Below, one piece after another: positions 10,984 through 23,114 of a stretch of DNA of 64,000 nt. Each line of letters opens with the position of its first letter. Position 1 is the first letter of the stretch. The notes beneath the pieces are model-generated. The model had not been told where the DNA came from. It saw only the letters and a program-made list of their open reading frames with translations, and ran no database searches. The position numbers and the translations under genes were made by a program. Origin of the DNA: Nymphaea colorata (Eukaryota; Streptophyta; Magnoliopsida; Nymphaeales; Nymphaeaceae); contig NC_045144.1 in the NCBI RefSeq assembly GCF_008831285.2, forward strand, positions 5,286,075 through 5,350,074, in the 5' to 3' direction.

Positions 10984-13900
10984 CTGCACCAAATGTGGGA
11001 GAAGAAAAGGGTTAGACCATTTCTACAAGAAAGCATGAATACAAAAAAATAAAGAAACTATAGTATACCTCACATAAAATACATGAGCATTAAGTACACA
11101 ATTATTTTATAAATGTTCATGCTTAGAATGCTGTACAGGGGCATTGGTGCAGCATTTTGCAAGTTGCTTTCAAATATTCACCTCTTCTGATCTCATTCAT
11201 TTGCCCATAGTACCGTACAAACATTAGGATTCATTTCGCATCAGTGTCGTCGAACCTCTAAAAGGGATATCTTTCAATTTCCAAAATGTGAACATAGAGA
11301 AATCGTCCTCGACATCTTCGGTAATAAAAAAAAGGAGCAAATATTGACCCCAAAATTGCACATCCACGAAAGATTGTCACATTCAATTCTTGCGAGTTCA
11401 GCCTTCATGTCTTTCATCTCTTGGCAGACACCTTTCGTTTTTTTCTCTTGGTTTTTTTTTTTTGTTTTTCTTTCTTTTGCATTGAGTTTTTTGCCTTTTG
11501 ATTTTTCTTTTTCTTTCATTTTTTTTTTCAGGCCAACCTTCACCTTTGAGGGAATACCTCACCACCTCAAAAGCTACTACGAAGCTCCACCGGTTTGGTG
11601 GTTAAGTGTAGTTTTGTCACGTGTCGAATCCGCTTCACCTTACGGGTTTTCGATGAGCCAAAAGTTCATAAGTCATTATCTTCGCGAAATAGACATAAAT
11701 CAACTTTATGTCTACTCGGTACTCTCGATTACTGACTCAGAGGAATAACTACACAAGCTCCGTGCCTATCTCTCAACTCACATTTTGCTACCTACCAAGA
11801 TCTTACAGAGCATTGTGGCTTTTCTCTCAGTATAATTTCATGTTAAATCCTTGCAAATGTTTGAACACAAGAGTCAATAGCATTTCCTATTCTTGACTTC
11901 CTCAGCTTCATTGGAGTTTTTCTTATTGTTCAAATCTAAGTTTTTTTCAGCTATCCTCTTCCATTGATTGACAACAAAAACTTGGAATTCTCTCCTACTT
12001 GGAAAGATACCAAGAGTAAAGCAAAGACATATCATTGTGAGAGAAGACATTTTTAAAATGTTTAAGACAAAATTAAAAACTTTTTCTTTTACAAAAGTTC
12101 TTGACATCAAATGGTATATCACGAGGAGGCAGAACTCTACTCCCTAAAGAGGATGGGTAAACGGAAAATAAGATGGGCAGAAGAACAAACTTCACCAACT
12201 CTCCTATAAAAGTATGATATTCTACATAAAAAGTTGGTTTAACGGTGACGAGTTCTCATAAATGTTAGGTCATCAACTGATTGAAAGTTTTGCAAGAGGT
12301 TTAGGTTAGGCTCTTCCCTTTCCTTGATCGAAGCACAGGATAAACCAGTCCTATTCAGCAGCTTTTGTAAAAACATTAGGGAAATGATAATGAGAACTAT
12401 GGGATTGGATACTATTAGACTCTGAATGTAAGGTTGTCTGCAAAAAAGTAAAAGTAAAAAAGTGTTCGGATATAGAACAGAGGCAGACTTTTTGATTTCT
12501 GATAGGTTCACAAATCTGGGTTAAAAGACATTATAACGTAAAGAGTTGAAACCAAAACTAACGATTTTTTTTACTCTACAGTAGTAGAGGATTTTAGAAA
12601 ACCAAAATTCAGAATTTTTTGAACAATTTTGGTTTTTTTTTGTATTTTTTTATTTTGCCCAATTTCTGTAGAAAGTAGAACAGAAAACAATTTTGGTTCT
12701 CAGAAAACAATTTTTCCTAATTAAACTATTAAAGGTCAGTAAAAATCACAGCAAATTCAAAAAATTATAATCACATGCAAGAAGATCAAAAGACAAAATG
12801 CTTGCAGTCAAGATGAACATACAACACTCAAGCACACAAGGCAAGAATAATACAAATGAAAAGAAAACCAAATATAAAGTACATTAGTAAAGAAATCAAA
12901 CTATGCTATTCTACAACATTTATAGAAAACAGATTTCCTCTTCAAAGAACAAAGCAACTGATTCTTGTAAGGAACCATGAACCTTCACCATATTGTATGA
13001 CTATGACAATTAATTGGGGCTACATTAAGGCGAAACATTTTTTGACAATAAGACTGTTTTAGACAAGCGCAAGCCACCAACTAAGAAGGAAAGGAAAAAA
13101 AAAAAGGAAGAAAAGGCATACCAGACAACGACTGCTAAAGCTTGTCTACAACAATGTGCTGCCTCATAGAGGCTTCCCTTTCTCATGACAAATTTGACCA
13201 GCCATCAGCAAAATTAGGCCACAAGTCATAACTGTAAACACAAGAAAAGGAGAATTATGGGAAAGTTCTAAGCAATATTTAGAACTAGGCAAGAATAAAA
13301 GATGAAACCATACAATTTGAAGCAAAAGCCAATAATATCATTAATGCTAGGAAGTACGATGGACAGACCCAAATATAACTAAACAGATAAAATCATAAAA
13401 GCATTTAGCAACCAACAAAGAAAAACGTCAGCGCATGGAAGTCCGATATTCATATAACATCCATGCTGTAAGCAGGCCCTTTTCCAAAGCACGCTAGTTC
13501 ATAGCCGGAAGGCGCTGTTGTGGCCAACAGGTCACAAGCTGATAGCAACAATTTTGGCCGCATTCCTATCTTATCCGATAGCAAGATGATCACATAAATA
13601 ATGCGTTGATTTTAACAATATGCAGCCGTTTTTACTTTGATATTTTGATCATACAACCCAATAGTATTTTACTGTACTTGTGTTAAAATTTAAATATCAA
13701 AACGGCTTTCTAATTAAAATTTCAAAATTTTTAAAAGGGCATCCAACAGACCGCAACACTACAAAACAAATGCATTAGAATGAGATCAGGGGCAAAGACA
13801 GACAAGCCGTCCACACTGATTGAAACTGAACGCAAATCATTGATGGAGCCACATATGAACTGCCCACATCAGCCCTTCAATGTTTATTTATTTTCACATT

Positions 13901-14444
13901 AACATATTCAACTATTTGCTTTGTTATATATATACATATATATATATATGAAAATCCCCCACTGGAGCAAATGTTAGTGACTGAGCCTTGCCAGTACCTA
14001 ACAACGGAATCATAGGCGAGAAATGTTGTATGGAAACATCTTTTTATCATCAGTTTAACCACATTTCCTGCTTCAATAAGGTCTCTAATAAAAGAAAGGA
14101 GCTTAAGGGGACAAAAAGAGAGTGTGAAGCCAATTCTGCTGAGCCAATCATTTAAAAATACGTGGTGGGCATGGGAGCCTTGGGTTGGGGATCAGCAGTT
14201 TGTGTCAGCATACGAAACAGCACAACAGATAAGAGCATTTTCGAGGTGAACAACCAGTTTTTCATATGACAGAATCTGCTTTATTTCCCTTCTCTCTCCC
14301 TTTATTGCTTTTCTGTTTTTCCATTGATGGGATTTAAGAGCAGGCGAAGAAGAAGACTAAGGCTGCGATTTGGGGAAAGGCAAACAGGAAACACAGGCTG
14401 TTTGGAAATAGAACGCGATAGAAAGAGGCAAGTGCACGCCTTAC

Positions 14445-14671
14445 CTCGAGAGAGATGCGGAAGAGGAGCTGATGCAAACCTGCGCTACGAGAATGAGCAG
14501 TTGCATGCAGAGAGCTTCTGTGAAAAGAAGACGACCCTTCTCCACGGGCAAGAACAAAAAAAAAAGAAAGAAATCGTGTGCTAATGGGCAGAAATTTTGT
14601 CTGCGCTGAAGAAGGAAAGAGGCAGGTAGGGCTCGATAGACCTCCCCTCTCACCAAACTTTGAAAATTGAC
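14445..14671 (-). other. Possible 5' leader exon with splice donor (copy B)
   Basis: Copy B counterpart of 5214-5440. Differs by one substitution and two extra A in a poly-A run, which change the long overlapping frames and show those frames are not under coding constraint. Confidence 0.2.
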
Positions 14672-15520
14672 CCAAATATTATGTAGTATGTAAAAAACAC
14701 ACTTTAATTTTAAAAATTTCATAAACTGCCTTTTTGAAAACTTACGGGCATAACAGGGAGACTCACTGTCGATAGATTCAATAGATTCGAGAGTGCATAT
14801 GGGATGTCCGGAGCAACAAGTGATTTAGAGGCTTTAGGTGCTTGCGCTAGTGCAACAACTCCAAGAACTTATGGGGTGTCATCAGCAGTGAATTCTGCTC
14901 TTTGACGTGAATGGCTTTTCCTCCCACCTTCTTGAGTATGAAGATGGATGACTAATCTTCTTGGGGAAGCTTCACTGCATTAGATTCTTGTCCAGAATTT
15001 CCCAAATTAGGGGACTTTTAGGTAAGCGGTTTTTCCAAATTTTCTAAACTATTGATCATCTAATCGACGGGAGAAGAACACGAAAGTTTATGAAAAGGGC
15101 CATTAGTATCTCAAGAAATCTTGGAGAACGAAAGTCTTTTTAAGAAAATTTCTTTTTGACTTTCAAAGAACAAAGATATATATAAGAATATACCCACATT
15201 TTCATAAACTAAATGAATATATACCTTCTAAAAAGTATAGATTCAAACAACAACAACAATAATATGCAGCCTTACTAGAATAAGTCTATAGGAAGCATTG
15301 AAATAGGATGTAAAAAGACATGTTCATGATCTTTTTCTAACAAAAGTTAATCACAAGCGAGACCCCTTGGTATTACTTCTATAATGTGGCAATGATCATG
15401 AGGAAAAGAACTTGTTCATCATGATGTTATAGAGTTAAAACCTGCAAAAGTTATTCGGGGAGTTCCAAATCTAGCAATTTCAAGCCATTATTAGTTGTTT
15501 AATAGAATAAGTAAGCTGGG

Positions 15521-15730
15521 TTAAGCAAATTTATATGTTGAGAGATGCATTCCGGTGTTGAACTCTTGGCCTCCTTCAATCTTATCATGAAAGGTGTTCA
15601 GGTTAACACTCATGTCAAGTAAAATTGAGCTCTTATCGTATGGTTGTAATGCACCTTTAAGTAATTCGAACATGCATGCCTGTTGTAGAAGTTTACAGCC
15701 AGATTTTGCACGCACAAAAACAAGTTGGAC
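15521..15730 (-). other. Unidentified exon-like ORF (copy B)
   Basis: Same as 6288-6497, with acceptor ttttttcag and 69-residue frame conserved; a 2-base substitution changes one residue (F to T). No family recognised. Confidence 0.4.
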
Positions 15731-16161
15731 CTGAAAAAATGGTTTTTCTAAAAGCTTATTGATTGAGATCGCACTCCCAGAATCTCAGCCTTGCTGAATT
15801 ATTTAATCAAATTTGACAACACGGAAGTAATGAGTATAATTAATTCTATAACTTTCAACTCTTGAAAAGCGCATATACCCATTCCATACCAACAGCCCAA
15901 CAGGCCCAACCAGCTGCACTACCATCATTAGAGAGAAACTTACAGTAAATATATGTATATCATATAATACTTCTACAAAAACTAGTCGAAACATCGTCAA
16001 AGTTGCTTGGTGGACTTGCCATTAGCTTATATGGTTATGTAAATATTCAAACCATACATCGACGCCAAAATCACTTTATCCTTTTAATGTAATTTATGTC
16101 TAATATAAAAATTTCCAGTTTATTCATGTCCAAGATATTGCATGCTGACCCAGTTAAACCC

Positions 16162-16233
16162 CTCCAAATGAGCAGCAATCCAGATCGTCCTCAGAGGACC
16201 CCTCTTTGCCAAGATGAACTGGGTGTAAAACAT
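16162..16233 (-). pseudogene. RAD21/SCC1 cohesin N-terminal exon fragment (copy B)
   Basis: Identical to 6929-7000: MFYTQFILAKRGPL then RTIWIAAHLE from ATG at 16233. Homology ends at the same point, so the truncation predates the duplication or both copies are the same locus. Confidence 0.8.
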
Positions 16234-16926
16234 TTTTTGGCAACCCTGGAAACTTTAACCCTCACTCCAGCATAATCACGACACCAATTTTTGGACCAGC
16301 TCGCCAGAAAAACACAAACTTAGCTCCTCCGATAACAATTGACTGATAGAGATACATAACAACAATCCATAACAATCAGTATGATATAACTTATCGTCTT
16401 ATACCAACAGCAGGTGCACAACCGCTAGAACCAATTATTATGGGCAAGTTCCGCCCGCTGCTCAGCCTACATCCTAGCAGATCTTTATGTTGCCAGAACA
16501 GTATTACAAATAGCTCCTCCTTTATCCCACACTATGGTGAATGCTGACATTCAAGTCAATATTCAAACTTTCAAAAATTATAATTATCACTAAGCAATCA
16601 AATGCGCAGCAAATTAAACACAAAAACAAATGCATCCATCCCACACTAGGTGCATCCAGCAACAAGTTCCAACTCTTTATAGGCCAAAATTCTAAAATCC
16701 AAAATTAGTAAATCACACAAAACAGTGCACGTGATTAGCAATTATAGTTGACCCTTATCAAATGCACGTGAATACTGATTATAATTGACACCTAACAAAC
16801 AGATTCTATTTCTTTAGTATAAAGAATTTTACCTCAACAAGAAAAAGCGAAGAAACCTAAAAAGCAAGCAAAAAGTTCCAACTCAAATATGTTTATATGT
16901 AGTAGTAGTAGTAGTAGTAGTGGTAC

Positions 16927-16990
16927 CTGGAGAAATTCAGCAACAGAAACCGAGGAAGGGAATAAAGAGATAGACATCTTGATCTTGTAC
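16927..16990 (-). pseudogene. Unidentified short exon (copy B, frameshifted)
   Basis: Counterpart of 7694-7753 with four extra bases (about 16951-16955), so the frame open in copy A meets a TGA in copy B. If the two copies are alleles this is a segregating frameshift. Confidence 0.35.
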
Positions 16991-17139
16991 CTAAAAAAAA
17001 ATGACCAGTTATATGAATTTGTAAACAATATGTGAATGTCAAACAAAATTATTCACAAAAGAACCGGCCCTGAGAATGAAGAAACCAAAACACTGAAAGC
17101 AAGAGAGGTAGCATCTACTTTCCTCTCATAATCGACATC

Positions 17140-17650
17140 AGAAGACTGAACCATGTATTAGAACCAATATATAGAAAAGGAAACAAGAACTGTAGGATAA
17201 CCATATAAGCAACCCTATGACCGGTAGGTTGCCGCCCTAAACCATCACATTGTACGGAGTTTTTAAAGAAACAAATGGACAAAGGAGAACACCTCAAGAA
17301 AACAAAACCAAGTCCGGAAAGATGATCCCAATATGAGCGAATATTAGAAACAGGCCCAACAGCAACCTAACGGGCGACCCAAGGCGGTAGACCCAGCAGG
17401 GACAACAGCAACAACCTAAGCTGCGGCCCACGACAGAACCAGCAGGAACCCGAGCGGCGGACTAACGGAAAGCGGTAGCAGACCCGATGGTGAACCAAAT
17501 ATCAGAAATCAGCAACAACTTCAACAGAAGAACCCAAATAAAACCCCCGAAGCAGAAAGCCAAAATGAAATCAAACGGCCACGTAGGAACACAAATGCAG
17601 GGTGGAGATGGCTGTCAGCAGCCATCGCCGGTGTGCCATCGCACACCAAC
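17140..17650. other. Unique flank, no gene recognised
   Basis: Sequence beyond the repeat end, purine-rich with many CAGCAAC and AACAGCA triplets from 17350 to 17560. A plus-strand frame from 17487 is open through the minisatellite, but its content is repeat-derived. Confidence 0.4.
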
Positions 17651-17911
17651 GATGGCAAACAAAACAGAAACAAGAGATGAAGAAATCAAGAACCCGTATA
17701 AATCTTTCCCCCCTCAATTCGGCACACCGGCGATGGCCAACAAAACAGAAACAAGAGATGAAGATACCAAGAACCCGTATAAATCTTTCCCCTCTCAATT
17801 CGGCACACACGGCGATGGCAAACAAAACATAAAAAGAGATGAAGATATCAAGAACCCGTATAAATCTTTCCCCCCTCAATTCGGCACACCGGCGATGGCA
17901 AACAAAACAGA

Positions 17912-17915
<4 letters not shown>
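17651..17915 (+). repeat. Minisatellite, ~81-bp unit, about 3.3 copies
   Basis: The landmark GATGGC recurs at 17651, 17732, 17814 and 17894 (spacing 81, 82, 80). Each unit carries AAAACAGAAACAAGAGATGA, AACCCGTATAAATCTTTCCC and CAATTCGGCACAC. Units differ by a few bases. The last unit is interrupted by the GA tract that follows. Confidence 0.9.

Positions 17916-17962
<47 letters not shown>
17916..17962 (+). repeat. (GA)n microsatellite
   Basis: Pure GA dinucleotide run of about 23 units that replaces the distal part of the last minisatellite unit. Confidence 0.95.
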
Positions 17963-17964
<2 letters not shown>

Positions 17965-20229
17965 CTTGCCTGCCTGCTGCGAGTGGGCATCCCGATGACC
18001 AAAATGCCGCCACAGATCTTCCCATCGTTTACAGCAGAAGCATCGCCCTCCGATGGTGATATTCTTTTCTCTGTAATCAACAATGCTGAGTGGTCTCGCT
18101 CTCCTGCCAGTGTCCCTTCCACCTACTTAATATGGTGACCCATCGCAACATTTATTTTAAGAAAAAGAAAAAAGAAATTTTGTTCGTTGGAAAGGGGAAG
18201 AAAAACTACTCTGCCCTTCATTTATTTAGAAGGTTGTCATACCCTTATGATTTCCTGTTTTCTTATGTTCAAAATCATATTCGTATTGTTAAATTTGAAT
18301 TTTAAAAATATTCAGATGAGGTATTTGTTCAAACTGCTTTGAAAAATCGGATATTAAGAAAAATGTCAACATCCAATCAAATTGGTTTCAGTTTTACATA
18401 AGTATTCGATCCAATTCAGACTCCACGTTAAATAAATCTTGTATTTTTCAATATTCATATCATTTGATAGCTGGCCCTTAATATGTCACAATGGGATTTT
18501 ATGTATTTAAAAGTTAGATTCCGATGTGGGTGTAAAAACAGAAGTCTGATTTGGATCAAATTTGGATTGTGAATTTAAAAGGTCCAAAAACAATTACACC
18601 TAATTCAAATTTGTTCTGTTGAAACATACATTCATACCTGGCTCGATGACCTTTCTAAACCAAGCTCAAACCTGTTTTCTCCTCATTTTAATATAAACCT
18701 AAAACCGGTTCCAAATACAAATTCAAATCTAAACTTGAATCACCAACATTAAACTCCAAACTGCCATTATCTATACCCTATAGCCGAATTCAAACTTTGT
18801 AAAACAGGTAAGGGGTGCCGTGTAAAATTTAGTTGGACGGTAGTCAAATAGGAAAGGGTGGCGGCATAAAATTTATTTTAAATCATGTTTGGCCAGTTTA
18901 TAAACCATGTAGGTACAAGGTAAAATATTTAATGGGATCTTTCCAAGTTTCACGTGGATCTGGATCAACTCATACCCAAGCAATTATAGACTTTCGTAAA
19001 ACCTTAATTGGTTGTTTCACAATGAAAATGGCGTAAGCGTGTTTTCATATTTTAGAAAGATCAGATCATAATATTGGCTGGATCAAGAATTTTACATTGG
19101 AACTTAATAATTGGAGGAGTATTTCATCTTTATTCAGAATAGACCCAAAACTTCCACCCCCATTAACAGTGAAAAGTCTAGACCAATGTCACAAAAAACA
19201 TGTTTTTTCGAAAAAACGTAAAAACACAAGATAAATTAAATTAGTGCTTAAAACTTTTAAAAAATATGTTTTTGAAAAAAAACATTAAAAGCGAAAAAAA
19301 AAATTTAACGGTTTTTCGTGGGGTGTTTTTCACTTTTTTCATTTTTAATGCCAAATAGTTGTTTTTTTATTTTTTATTTTTTATTTGTTGCAAATCTACT
19401 TGCCTTTTGATGTTTGTGCTATTATTTTCTCACTTATTTTATGTTTTTTAATTTTTTAAAATTTATTGTATCTTTCTCATATTTTTTTTTAAGTTCGCCA
19501 TATTTTAACGAGAAAAACCTCGCTATTTAGAACTCCAAAACGTTATTTGTGACTATGATCTAGACCAATCTTATTATAATTGGCTTGAGTGGGCCTCCAT
19601 GAGCAGATCCAAATTGAATTTCGCTGTAACCAGTTCAACTCAATGAAAAATTAAAGAATGGAATATACTGTTTTCCTTAAGTTGTTGTCCATATTTTGAT
19701 AAAAAGACAAGACATTGTTTGATGGGTGCCATATTTCTTTATTCATTTGCTTAGAATCCTTTGGTCTTCAAATGAGAAGTGAGAGGATCTTGTAAGGTCG
19801 TGTGTCTTGGAACTCTTTAGAATGACAATGAACACCACCAATATTCCATACATTGTTGTTCCATACGTTCAAAAACTATGCCCCACAGTTGTAAGGAGCA
19901 GTAAGCAGCTCACCAACGTCAGCTGCCCAAAATGAAACATATAATTATTAATCATAAAACATTGATTTTCCTGTTAAAAGAAAGCATGAAATCCTTCTAA
20001 ATCTTGTTTGAAGGCACCTCGACCACAGCACATTTATTCTTTTAGTATGAAGGGAAGTTACCATCAGGCAACACATATTTCAAATAAATCTTGCCATGGG
20101 ACAGAGCCGCCCTAATTCGAAGTTGGGCACGGTGGCCTGCTGTCTAGCTTTTTGTCAATGTTTGGCCCTTGGTTTGGCTCCGAATCGGACGGGCCCGATG
20201 CCCACGCCTACCCATAGCTACATGTAGTA
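17963..20229. other. AT-rich intergenic
   Basis: No gene recognised. 18340-18800 contains repeated phrases such as tccaattcaga and caaatttggatt, typical of decayed non-autonomous transposons also seen at 33540-33900. 19200-19500 is homopolymer-rich. 20100-20215 is a short GC-richer patch with no domain. Confidence 0.4.
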
Positions 20230-20232
20230 TTA
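20230..20232 (+). repeat. Target site duplication TTA (left)
   Basis: TTA directly before the left terminal inverted repeat; matched by TTA at 25471-25473. TTA/TAA is the 3-bp target preference of PIF/Harbinger elements. Confidence 0.85.
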
Positions 20233-20450
20233 GGCCCCGTTTGATAGGCGGGATAAACTGAGAGGAGCGGTTGAAAAATGTACGGGTGGGTGAAATTTCA
20301 CCCACCCGACTGAAACGTAACAAACAGGGTGAAAGTTCACCTGTTTGACGTAAATGGGAGCGGGTGAAGTTTCACCCGCTTGACATGTTTGTTTTTTCAC
20401 CCCTCTTCCTCCCACTCAACATGTTTGCTTTTTCACCCCTCTTCCTCCCT
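20233..20450 (+). repeat. Harbinger left terminal and subterminal repeats
   Basis: After the terminal repeat the phrase gggtgaaatttcacccaccc forms a perfect short palindrome (about 20286-20305), and gtgaaagttcacc and gtgaagtttcaccc variants follow. The phrase tgtttgctttttcacccctc occurs twice (near 20387 and 20420). Such motifs are likely transposase-binding subterminal repeats. Confidence 0.7.
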
Positions 20451-21885
20451 CCGCAGCTCCTCCTCCCTCGCCGTCACCTTCTCACCATCGCACCAGAGGC
20501 ATATGCCGGTTCCCTTTCTCTCTTGCTCACCGCTTCCCTGGTTCGCCAACGCCACAGTCGCCGCTCTCAAGTAACGGTTTCTCCATACTTCTCGCTCTGT
20601 CCCTTTCAGAAACGCCCAAATCGATTTTTTCTCTATTTTTACACATTGCTGTCGTTGTCTCCCTTTCTCTCTTGTTGTTGCTTCTATTGCTCTCATTGCC
20701 TGTAGATTCCATAGTTTATTAGCTTTTGAATGCCATGTTCGCTTCATTGCCATGATGTCTCGCCTCCTTGAACTGTTGTTGCTCCCCCTCCTCCTTCATT
20801 TCTTATGCTGAACTTCAGTTTCTTTCTTATTCTGGTTTTGTTTCGTCGCCGTCAATGGGTTCACTAGACCACTATTCGTGAGGATTAACTTCTTTCATTT
20901 GCAAATAATGCACTTTCACATGCAATGCTAGATGAGATGCCATTGGTCTCCGTTATTGAACTGTGAGCTATAAGATTTTGCCAGGTTCACTCCAATGCGA
21001 TCTTCTTCTAAATGAATATGTTTTATGTTTTCGAGATTATGGAAGCTTAGTTGGGTCTTCGATGCGAACCTCACTGTCTTCCAGTCATAGTATTGTCATC
21101 TCTTCTTATTGTTGTTAATAGAATGGACTATAGTTAATCAGGCCTTGCATTTGATATGTGTGTTTATTCTCTTGTGATCTATTTATTTTTAATGAGTATG
21201 TTCATTTTTCTATCGTCAAGATATATTTTGCAATGCCTTATGCCTTGCTGACTTACGCTTCAAATTTCTGAAACCAGACCTCCCGTGAATGAGGTTTTAC
21301 AGAGAGGAAGCCAGCCCCCAACTTATCTTTTTCCACTTACCCGTCACAGAGCTACACCAGCGGTATGCCCACCTACCCTTTGTGCTTGGAGAAGTGCTCG
21401 ATGATTTAATTACCCAATATTCATTGTAAAGTGTGAATTCTTTTATTCTGTGTCTTTTTCCTATTGAAATTACTACTTATTCTGTTATGTTATGTGCGCC
21501 TACTGAAGAAAATTATGGTATCCTTTTCATCTGTCCTATATTGTCCTTTTGTTGACAGAAAATCATTTGAACTAAGACCTCCATGCCTTCTGCACCCACA
21601 TGTACTAGGATATTGATTTGGTTAACTTGGTTGATGTTGTCCGTACTTGCTAAACTCTTGTTTGCCCTACTACTTTCAAGATGCCCAAGTTTCTCTTTTT
21701 TCCCGTTAATCCCATTAATAAGTATAAGCTGCAAAGAGCAAATGGTTACATTTCATACTTCATTTGGAATTAGAATGAAAAATTGAAAATCTTAATTCTA
21801 GTTTCATTTTGTGTCCATCATTTATGTTTCTCAGCCTGCTATGTGATGCTCATGAATTCTACAAGTTTTTGGTGAAAACCTTACC
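20451..21885 (+). other. Harbinger 5' non-coding region
   Basis: Pyrimidine-rich leader (20400-20720) then T-rich sequence up to the accessory gene. Overlapping plus and minus ORFs at 20364-20753 arise from compositional bias and match no family. Probably promoter, 5' UTR and an intron. Confidence 0.45.
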
Positions 21886-22869
21886 ATGGAAGACAACGGT
21901 CCTTCAAGGGAAAACCTCACATGGACTGAACCACAAATAGATTACTTAGTACAGCTTCTTGTGGAGTAGTCATGCATGCCTGGCATGAAATCTGGTGGAG
22001 GTTTGAAGCATAAAGCATACACAACTATTGAAAAAAACATGATGGAAAGATTCAGTCCTCAATTCACTAAAGACAGAATAAAAAACAAATTGAAGCATTT
22101 CAAACCCAACTTGACAGTGATGAAGGAAATATTGAATACAAGTGGGTTTGGCTACAACCCAATTAACAAATGTATTGAGGTCGACCCCCAAGTATGGAAT
22201 GACTACATTGAGGTAAATTATACAATTCACACTGTTAGGTTTTGTCTCACATGTCTTTGCTTGTGCCATATATGAACGCATGATTTTTTTCAAAAATATC
22301 TAAATAGGAAAAAGTACAGAGGGCCAAAACTATGGAGATACTATGATGAGTTCGCCAAGATATATGGCAAATCTCATGCAACTGGGAAAGATGCAGTCAC
22401 ATTGAACAGCATTCTACATCATGACAATGAACCACTCCCATGTACACCTGGATCTCAGACAACTCTTTTGTACATGCAGAATGATAGTGAACAATCATTC
22501 ACACGAATGCTTAATGATGATAGTCCCCTACAATCGCCAGTACCTCCAACTCCTACAACTGAAAATCCGACAAATAATACAACTACACATAGGTCAAAAA
22601 GGAACAGGTCAACCAACGATGATGTATATTACAATTTGCTGAACGGTATAGCTCACAGTGTGGACACCCTCGCCAGTACTTGTAGAGGGTTTCAATATGT
22701 CAAATGTTGTGTAATTTTACAAGAGATGGTGGACAGTGGGCTCCTAGATAGTCATACGAGATTGTTGAGTATGGACTTGTTAGCAGAGGGCACCAATTCC
22801 ATGATCTTTGTCAACGTTCCACCTTCAGACCGGCTGACATGGTTGTCGTGTAGACTTGGTGATTCGTAG
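21886..22869 (+). pseudogene. Harbinger Myb/SANT-like accessory protein, broken
   Basis: ATG at 21886 opens MEDNGPSRENLTWTEPQIDY, the start of the Myb/SANT-like DNA-binding domain (LTWTEPQIDYLVQLLVE), and meets an in-frame TAG at 21967. The frame resumes without shift through KNKLKHFKPNLTVMKEILNT, GFGYNP, VWNDYIE to a donor at 22213. After a ~100-bp intron the same domain tail continues (YRGPKLWRYYDEFAKIYG, ATGKDA) in a frame that fits an acceptor at 22313-22314 or needs a 1-base shift from the better TAG acceptor at 22305-22307. The C-terminal half (22402-22869) is open to a stop. In PIF/Harbinger elements this protein recruits the transposase to the ends and nucleus. The TAG makes this copy a pseudogene unless read through. 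Confidence 0.85.
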
Positions 22870-23114
22870 GTAAGATCCCCTTCTTTTATGTAGAATTATT
22901 TGTATAATTCGTGTCATGAAAAACATTTGTTGTGTGTTTTTTTTATAATTCCATGATTTTCGATTATGTCTGAAATTGTTGTTGTTCATGCAATACGTTT
23001 TTGTTTTTTATCTAGATCTCGTCATGCAATTTGTTCTTGTTGTTGTGCTGAAACATACGTTGAAAATTATGTTATTCAATAAAGTACTTTATATGTACAT
23101 GCAGTTTAGTCGAA

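Larger units (their letters stand above)
9233..17139 (+). repeat. Large direct repeat, copy B
   Basis: Counterpart of 1-7900, over 99 percent identical by eye. Its left flank (8001-9232) cannot be compared with copy A because the window starts there. Its right end continues past 17139 into sequence absent from copy A because of the gap. Confidence 0.97.

Noticed and set aside
11344-11748. 134-codon plus ORF present only in copy B
   Set aside because: Copy A has an indel in the T-run that breaks it; content is low-complexity F/S-rich.
17651-17915. CRISPR-like regular repeat
   Set aside because: Units are contiguous tandem repeats without unique spacers, in a plant nuclear context.
17487-18138. 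Long overlapping ORFs (up to 190 codons) on both strands
   Set aside because: They are produced by the 81-bp minisatellite and the GA run; repeats divisible by 3 stay open in several frames.
20364-20753. 113- and 106-codon ORFs near the Harbinger left end
   Set aside because: Pyrimidine-rich leader gives open frames on both strands; no domain, inside transposon UTR.
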